Assembly: GCF_010183535.1 (NCBI RefSeq)
Contig: NC_071329.1
Location: 11,160,001 to 11,224,000, forward strand
DNA from: Caenorhabditis remanei
Lineage: Eukaryota; Nematoda; Chromadorea; Rhabditida; Rhabditidae
DNA length: 64,000 nucleotides
Reading direction: 5' to 3'
Part shown: positions 58,680-64,000 of the stretch, piece after piece
Layout: the number at the start of each line of letters is the position of its first letter
How positions within the stretch are numbered: position 1 is the stretch's first letter
Notes under the pieces: generated by a model
The model's input: the letters and a program-made list of their open reading frames with translations, nothing else
The model's database searches: none
What the model was told of the DNA's origin: nothing
Made by a program: the position numbers and the translations under genes

Positions 58680-59087
58680 CGTGTATTATTTCAAACTGAT
58701 TTCTCGATCCACGATGAGTTCAAATGAGAAAAAATAAATACAGGTTTCTAGGGATTCACGGTTAAATTATTCAAAAACTTTTTCGTTTTTGTTATTTGAA
58801 AAAAAACTGTTTCGAATAGTCTACATTTTTTGATTACATGCAAAAAATTATATTTTGTCCGTAGTTGAATTCAAGTCTAAATAGATTCTCACTAATCCCA
58901 TTTTTATAAAAGTTGTGTTCACCTTTCTCTAAAGTGACTATAATGTATATTTATTGAAAAATGAACAAAAGTTCAGTAACGATCAAATAACAAAGGATAA
59001 TTTCGTAATTTCAGTCTTCTCTCAAACTCATCTTGCCTTCTTTTCTTCTCTTATTTTTCTCAAGTGTTTTATTTTTTTCCATTCTCA

Positions 59088-59426
59088 TCAGCTCATAATC
59101 AAAATTCTCAACCCTGTCATTTTCACGTTTTTCCAGGGCATGTTTTTGATCTTCCAAACGTTCACTTCGACACGATTTTCGATGAACATGTCTGTGTGAA
59201 AACGATAAACGATACTATTGTCCTGAAAAAAGTTAGGAAACCTGATCAGAAAATATCCTCCAACAAGAAATGGAAAGATTGAAACGGTTTGAACGATATT
59301 TATAGTGGATTCAATGAAATTGAGTGTCCTCTCATAACTGGCTACATCTGAAAAACGTTCATTCCGCAAATTGAAAATGCTTAAAATTTGTCTTCTCCAA
59401 ACATACTCGCTCGATGTTTCGTCCAT
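59088..59426 (-). CDS. Possible small single-pass membrane protein
   Basis: One uninterrupted 112-codon frame from ATG 59426. A hydrophobic segment (VQTVSIFPFLVGGYFLIRF) near residues 45-63 could cross a membrane; flanks are polar. No introns and no recognised motif; a TTTTTCAG-like sequence lies inside the frame. Moderate to low confidence. Confidence 0.35.
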   Translation of the reverse strand: MDETSSEYVWRRQILSIFNLRNERFSDVASYERTLNFIESTINIVQTVSIFPFLVGGYFLIRFPNFFQDNSIVYRFHTDMFIENRVEVNVWKIKNMPWKNVKMTGLRILIMS

Positions 59427-60467
59427 TCAAGCTTCATATTCCTTATTTCTAAACCAAAATAAAGCAGCAGACACAAATAAAGTAAAGAAATATATATTTT
59501 TTTATAGCATTTCAGAGTGTAAAACACTATGAGAGCCATCAATACCTACAAAATTTGTGTTTTTCTGATTCCTTTCGTATATGAACTCTTACATGTTGAA
59601 GGGATTTACTAATACTTGTGCACTGTCTGGTTGTATCGTATTTGTTAAATGCTGGATTTTGTATTAAAATACCGATCATTTCCAGTTCCAGAGGTGGGCA
59701 GAATCTAAACGTTCAAATATTCTCGAGTAGTTTTAGCTATTCAGACTTACATTATAGCGTAATATATTGGCAAACAGTTGAAAAATACGAGAAAAACAGA
59801 GTACAGTTGTAGATGTTGCTGAAAGTGTCACCAATAAACATTATAACAAAGAAACAATTGTTATTTTTGCCTTTATTAAAACTCACTCTAACGTTGGTTT
59901 TGGCCTCAAAGAATATATGTTTCTCTCTTCTATCCAGTTGTCTCTCAAAAAGACATTTCCCATTGTTATTTGAAAAGATTGTGTCATCAAGTAATTCTTC
60001 TTGTTTCCTTTTAGTATTGTACTTTATCATTGTAAAAAGATAGTTGAGTTCTCATCCTCAGAGCTTATCTAATATTTTAATGACGTTTCCTTTTGCAAAT
60101 GTCACGTTTCTAATTTGACGGATTTCTATTATTATTGTTTTTAAACTGCCCATATTCAATGGATCAGAAAAGAACAAGAAATGCACAGCAGTTTAGAATC
60201 AAAGAATCATGTTGCGGGGAGAGTATTGAATATATGTACGATTACTTTAAAAATTATAGTCTTTAGTTAGGACTTCATGAAGTTTTTAGCTAAAGCACCA
60301 GAAATACGACTCTAAAACTTCTAATATACACCCAACCAATTTTCGACATAGATTTCCTGATTTATAGAAAAAGTTTCATTATTCTACAGGTAAGAGAAAT
60401 CAACTCTTCGTAGTCGAACGCTTGTCCATTAGTGATAAAGAAAACTCGTAACAAATATCCGTCAAGT
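59427..60467. other. Intergenic stretch
   Basis: No supported gene. Two overlapping ORFs around 59752-60043 are low-complexity. Confidence 0.4.
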
Positions 60468-62262
60468 TTACAGCTTATTTTTGTATTCATTGTCAATGAA
60501 TTTTGCAATTGTATTCAGTTGAATATTCGAAGTTCCTTCATAGATTCCTCCGACAACTGCATCTCGATAGAACTTCTCGGCAGAGAATTCTTTAGTGAAT
60601 CCTCTTCCGCCGAGCCATTCGATACACATTTTTGTTGTCTTACAAGCCACCTGAATACACAAAAATTATAAAATCAAATTTAGAGATTTAAAAAAACCTC
60701 AGGTGCATAATATTTCGCCATCGAAGCTGCCTTCACAAACGGAAAACCACAATCCTTCATTCTTGCCGAATTGTAAACCATCAGTCGAGCGGCTTCAATT
60801 TCCGTTCCAACTTTCGCAATTTGATGTTGAAGACCCTGAGAAAACGGACAATACAAGTTGAAAGATGATTGATAAATACCGTAATTACTGTATTATAACG
60901 GCACCTGTAATAGAACGGCACCTGTATTATAACGGCACCCCATCTATACTCAGAATTCATGAATGTGATCATCCCGGTGTCTTTTTTTGGTTCTGATTAT
61001 AAGCAGCGTGATTAGTAACTTCTTGATCAGCCGATAGAACTCCCAAAAAAAGTTTTTCCGGTAAATTTTAATAAGTTTCTGAAACCACAAAATTTCTCTG
61101 GGAGCCGGTTGAAAAATATAACGGCATGCCGTTATAATACAGTATTTACGGTACCTGGAAATCAATGAGTCTACTTCCAAATTGTTTTCTCTCTCTGAGA
61201 TATGGAATCGTCTGATCAAAACATCCTTGAGCCAGTCCAGCCATTTGAGCCCCAATCAAAATACGACTAGCATTCAGAATATCAATTGCATATTTGTATC
61301 CTATAAAAACAAAAATTAAAATAATTCGCAAATATAAACTACCTTTCCCATATTCTCCGACAATTGATGACTTCGGAACCCGGACGTTATTGAAGTGGAC
61401 TTGAGCTGTCGTTCCAGCACGCATTCCGAGGTTGTCATCCTGAATATTATGAATTATTTTCTCTGAAACCATCAAAATATCTCAAACATGTTCCCCTACA
61501 ACAACTCCTTCTTGATCTCTATCAATCAAGAAACAAGTGATTCCTCGATATCCTTTTTCTGGTTCTGCATTTGCCAAAACAAGAAAGAAATCAGCAATAG
61601 GAGCATTACTAATTCCCCATTTCGAGCCATTTATGAGAAAATCATTGTTGTCTTTTGTTGCAGTTGTTTTCATTGCAAATGCATCTGATCCAGATACAGT
61701 CTCCGAAAGAGCAAATGATCCAATCTGAAATAAACTAATTCAAGGAATCCTCAAATGAATGAGAAGAAAATCACTGACCGAATTAGTGCAAACTTTCTTC
61801 AGATACTTTTCCTTCTGCTCTTCATTGCCATATTCACTGAGCATTGGTGCAATCAGGGCGTTTTGTAAATGAATTGTCAGTGCAAATGCTGGATCAATCT
61901 TCGATAATTCTTCTACAGTAAGAACGGTTTCAAAGAATGATGATCCCGATCCACCGTACTTTTCATCGATTTCCAATCCCATCAGTTTCGAATCAAATGC
62001 TGCTTTCAGGAGATTTTTGTCTAATTTTGCATTTCGATCCATCTCTTTAACGAGTGGTTTCACTTTTGACGTAGCAAACTCTTTGACTGAAATCCGAAAG
62101 TATTAAGTTTTTATTTTGTAAACAATTGAATTAACCTTTTTCGACAAGTTTCATCTCATTTTCGGATAGATGTTGAAGTGGATAAACGGGTCGACATTTG
62201 ATAGATTTAGTTGAGAATTTAGTTACAGAAGCCAATGGAACTCCTCGTGAAAGTTTCAACAT
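60468..62262 (-). CDS. Mitochondrial short/branched-chain acyl-CoA dehydrogenase
   Basis: Minus-strand exons 62262-62136, 62086-61779, 61724-61488, 61439-61343, 61300-61155, 60835-60698 and 60650-60468 give 411 residues. The first 25 are Arg/Lys/Ser-rich, a mitochondrial presequence; ATG follows TTTTTGCAG. ACAD signatures: [43 protein letters not shown], the catalytic-base region [17 protein letters not shown] and the FAD-site [10 protein letters not shown]. The closest known type is human ACADSB, which oxidises 2-methylbutyryl-CoA (isoleucine breakdown) in the matrix with FAD and electron-transfer flavoprotein. Intron 5 carries a transposon within its donor. Confidence 0.93.
60879..61151. 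mobile_element. 273-bp TA-inserting MITE splitting a splice donor
   Basis: Inverted ends CCGTAAWTACTGTATTATAA with one mismatch in 24 bases, flanked by TA on both sides (60877-60878, 61152-61153), the target of Tc1/mariner-type transposases. Internal short units ATAACGGCACC are repeated. On the gene strand the right-hand TA is bases 2-3 of the intron's GTA donor. Without the element the intron would be 44 bases. Confidence 0.88.
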
Positions 62263-62734
62263 TCTGCAAAAAATCGAAAAATGAAAAAAGAGAGAATGAT
62301 AGAAATCAAAGAGAAAATCACAGAAGAGAAAAAAGAAAATTAACTTCCGAATTGCTATCACGTGGTAGGTACAAAACGGGTACAAGAAACAAATAAAGAT
62401 AAATGGAGGTCAGAATAGACAATTTTAAAAAGAAGAAATGCAAGAAATGAGCTCAGAAAACTCCGACGAACCCTTTTTATTCTGACAGTTGGAGGTAGAT
62501 GATCAAAGAAAACATATGGAAAAAAAAGGGTGTTAGGTGTGTGGTCAATGATGTTTGTAGAGTTGGTCGATGGATATATTCGAAAAGAATAGTATCTTTA
62601 ACTTGTTGAACACTTGAGGTATTTTTATGGAGTAATTTCTCTGAGAGGTAGCTCTATTCCCCCAAATAATATTTTTCCGAACTATAACGTTTTCTGAAAG
62701 TAGTCTGAAGAAGCCCTCGATAAAGGTTTAAAAC
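62263..62734. other. Upstream region of the acyl-CoA dehydrogenase gene
   Basis: Purine/AT-rich; no gene. Confidence 0.4.
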
Positions 62735-63130
62735 CAGACTTGTCACGGGCCGGGCCGGGCCAAAATCGTGAAAAATCTCGGCCCGGCCCTGCCCGCTCGG
62801 CCCGTTTTGAAACATTTTTTCAAAACATTTTGAGTTTTTGAGTTTTTTTTTGGAAATTTTTGGAAATTTTTTGAACTTTTTTGAAAAAAGTATAGTTTTC
62901 GAATAAACATTTAAAATTGAATCAAAATGTGAATATGCATGATAATTTAAGCATTTTTACTCTATTTTTTCGAAAAATTTCAAAATAAAATTGGTAAAAA
63001 TGGGTACCCATTTTTGAATCCGGGCCGACCGGGCCGGGCCGGGCCAAGAGAAGTTTCGGCCCAGCCCGGCCCGGTCAAGAAAAATCTCGGCCCGGCCCGG
63101 CCCGGCCCGGCCCGATTTTTGACAAGTCTG
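62735..63130. mobile_element. hAT-type non-autonomous element, copy 2 (396 bp), inverted relative to copy 1
   Basis: Same CAGACTTGTC / GACAAGTCTG ends and GGCCCGG-rich subterminal blocks as copy 1, with an exact 8-base duplication TTTAAAAC (62727-62734 and 63131-63138). The right GGCCC array is longer than in copy 1. The AT-rich middle is shared, including the reverse of CATTTTTACTCTATTTTTTC-like sequence. Confidence 0.92.
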
Positions 63131-63138
63131 TTTAAAAC

Positions 63139-64000
63139 ATTTTCATTCTCATCCATTTTGTACCTTTTTTGAGAATAACTCTGTAGTCAGATTGTAGTCA
63201 GATTGTAAGTTTACTCTCCTACCGTACACCCTAGTCTTCTCATCTCAAATGCACCTTCTGGATTGAGAATTATTGCATGTTAATTACACATTCAAGGAAG
63301 AAAGATATGAGGTCAATGGTCATTGATCTATCTTCCATTCAAAAAACTGACGAACTGCGGAAAAATGTTTCAGAGGTCCAAAAAGTTCTGAACGTACAGT
63401 GCACATTCCAAAGTGTTGATAATGTCGATAATTTATTTCAAAACTTCCTCCATCTTTGGAAGCTGCACTGGAATAAATCTCAAGCATAGAAATAAATTAC
63501 TTTTGAAATCATATTGATCATTTCTGATTCTCTGAATCGCTTCCTCTTCTTTTTTAGCCTATCTGCGAAAACTGTCGTCTGTTAAATTCAGATCCACACA
63601 GCACAAATCACTATCATACACTACGGTTTTCCGAGTTACTTTATCATAAAATTTGTGTAATCTCCGAACTGCAAGTCATCATAATTTGCTCTCATTACGG
63701 ATTTCTGCCTTTTTTCTGCCTTTTTCAGAGATTTTATCAGAAATCACGTCTAAAGACGAAAGCGCAACGAAAGATGAACCATGAGAAATGAACCGTGGAA
63801 TTAGTTTACTGGATTTGGTGTAAGATCAGTCTGCAAAAGAGATATTTTAGCAGAAAATAAAAACAAAGTCGAACTGGAAAATATACTATTTAAGAGTTAT
63901 CAGACCACGTTCCAGAAAGATCAGATTTAAAAATCTAGTCCTGAAAAATTTAAACGATTCGTTTACTGTCAAAAAGACAATAACAATTTTCAGTTTTCTT
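63139..64000. other. Right end of window, no supported gene
   Basis: A plus-strand 70-codon ORF at 63277-63489 (RKNVSEVQKVLNVQCTFQSV) has protein-like composition but no splice or family support. It may be the start or end of a gene, or chance. Confidence 0.3.

Noticed and set aside
61446..61475. In-frame continuation of acyl-CoA dehydrogenase through TGA after GEHV
   Set aside because: A GTTTGAG donor and ATATTCAG acceptor in phase 0 remove it and restore the family sequence [12 protein letters not shown].
63277..63489. Seventy-codon ORF at the right edge as a gene
   Set aside because: No start context, splice partner or family match; kept only as a note.
1..64000. tRNA or rRNA genes
   Set aside because: I looked for the GGTTCRAATCC T-loop pattern and its complement and found no cloverleaf; a tRNAscan run would be decisive.

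Overview
The window is nuclear DNA from a nematode of the genus Caenorhabditis, probably a relative of C. elegans and not C. elegans itself. Genes are compact. Most introns are 40-60 bases with GT donors and TTTCAG-type acceptors, coding regions have low GC, many start codons sit just after a TTTCAG (trans-splicing) site, and several families are nematode-typical (C2H2 fingers, a divergent nuclear receptor, Skp1-related and insulin-like genes, glycine-rich YGGW peptides). The block 22.8-32.5 kb holds CDC20 (fzy-1), a mitochondrial P450 (cyp-44A1), a Nup88-like gene and a SAMHD1-like gene. As I recall the C. elegans map, this matches the ZK177 neighbourhood on chromosome II.

Layout. 0-6.5 kb: 3' end of an acidic-tailed protein, a seven-finger C2H2 gene, a palindromic repeat, a small gene with an in-frame stop, and a calmodulin-like gene. 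6.5-11.6 kb: no convincing gene. 11.6-16.3 kb: a neprilysin-family gene whose zinc site is destroyed, then an aromatic amino acid decarboxylase-like gene carrying a transposon in an intron. 17-19.7 kb: three small secreted-peptide genes (two form a near-identical divergent pair) and an intronless Skp1-related gene. 20-22 kb: an unrecognised gene with one in-frame stop. 22-32.5 kb: the conserved block. 32.5-36.2 kb: nearly empty. 36.2-47.1 kb: small genes (zinc finger, coiled-coil pair, nuclear receptor, HLH-like, Ig-like) of mostly unknown role. 47.5-49.3 kb: nested inverted-repeat elements. 49.4-51.2 kb: a long coiled-coil protein. 53-57 kb: two insulin-like peptide genes flanking a gene with a probable frameshift. 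57-62.3 kb: an RRM protein and a branched-chain acyl-CoA dehydrogenase. 62.7 kb: a second copy of the hAT-type element.

The genes do not form one pathway. The clearest novel material is (1) three non-autonomous transposon insertions dated by exact target-site duplications, one of them splitting a splice donor, (2) pseudoenzyme and alternative-tail features in the neprilysin and SAMHD1 relatives, (3) a candidate for the Nup88 subunit of the nematode nuclear pore, and (4) three otherwise well-built genes each broken by a single lesion. Exon models were built by hand from splice signals and reading phase; every multi-exon total was checked for divisibility by three, with exceptions stated.
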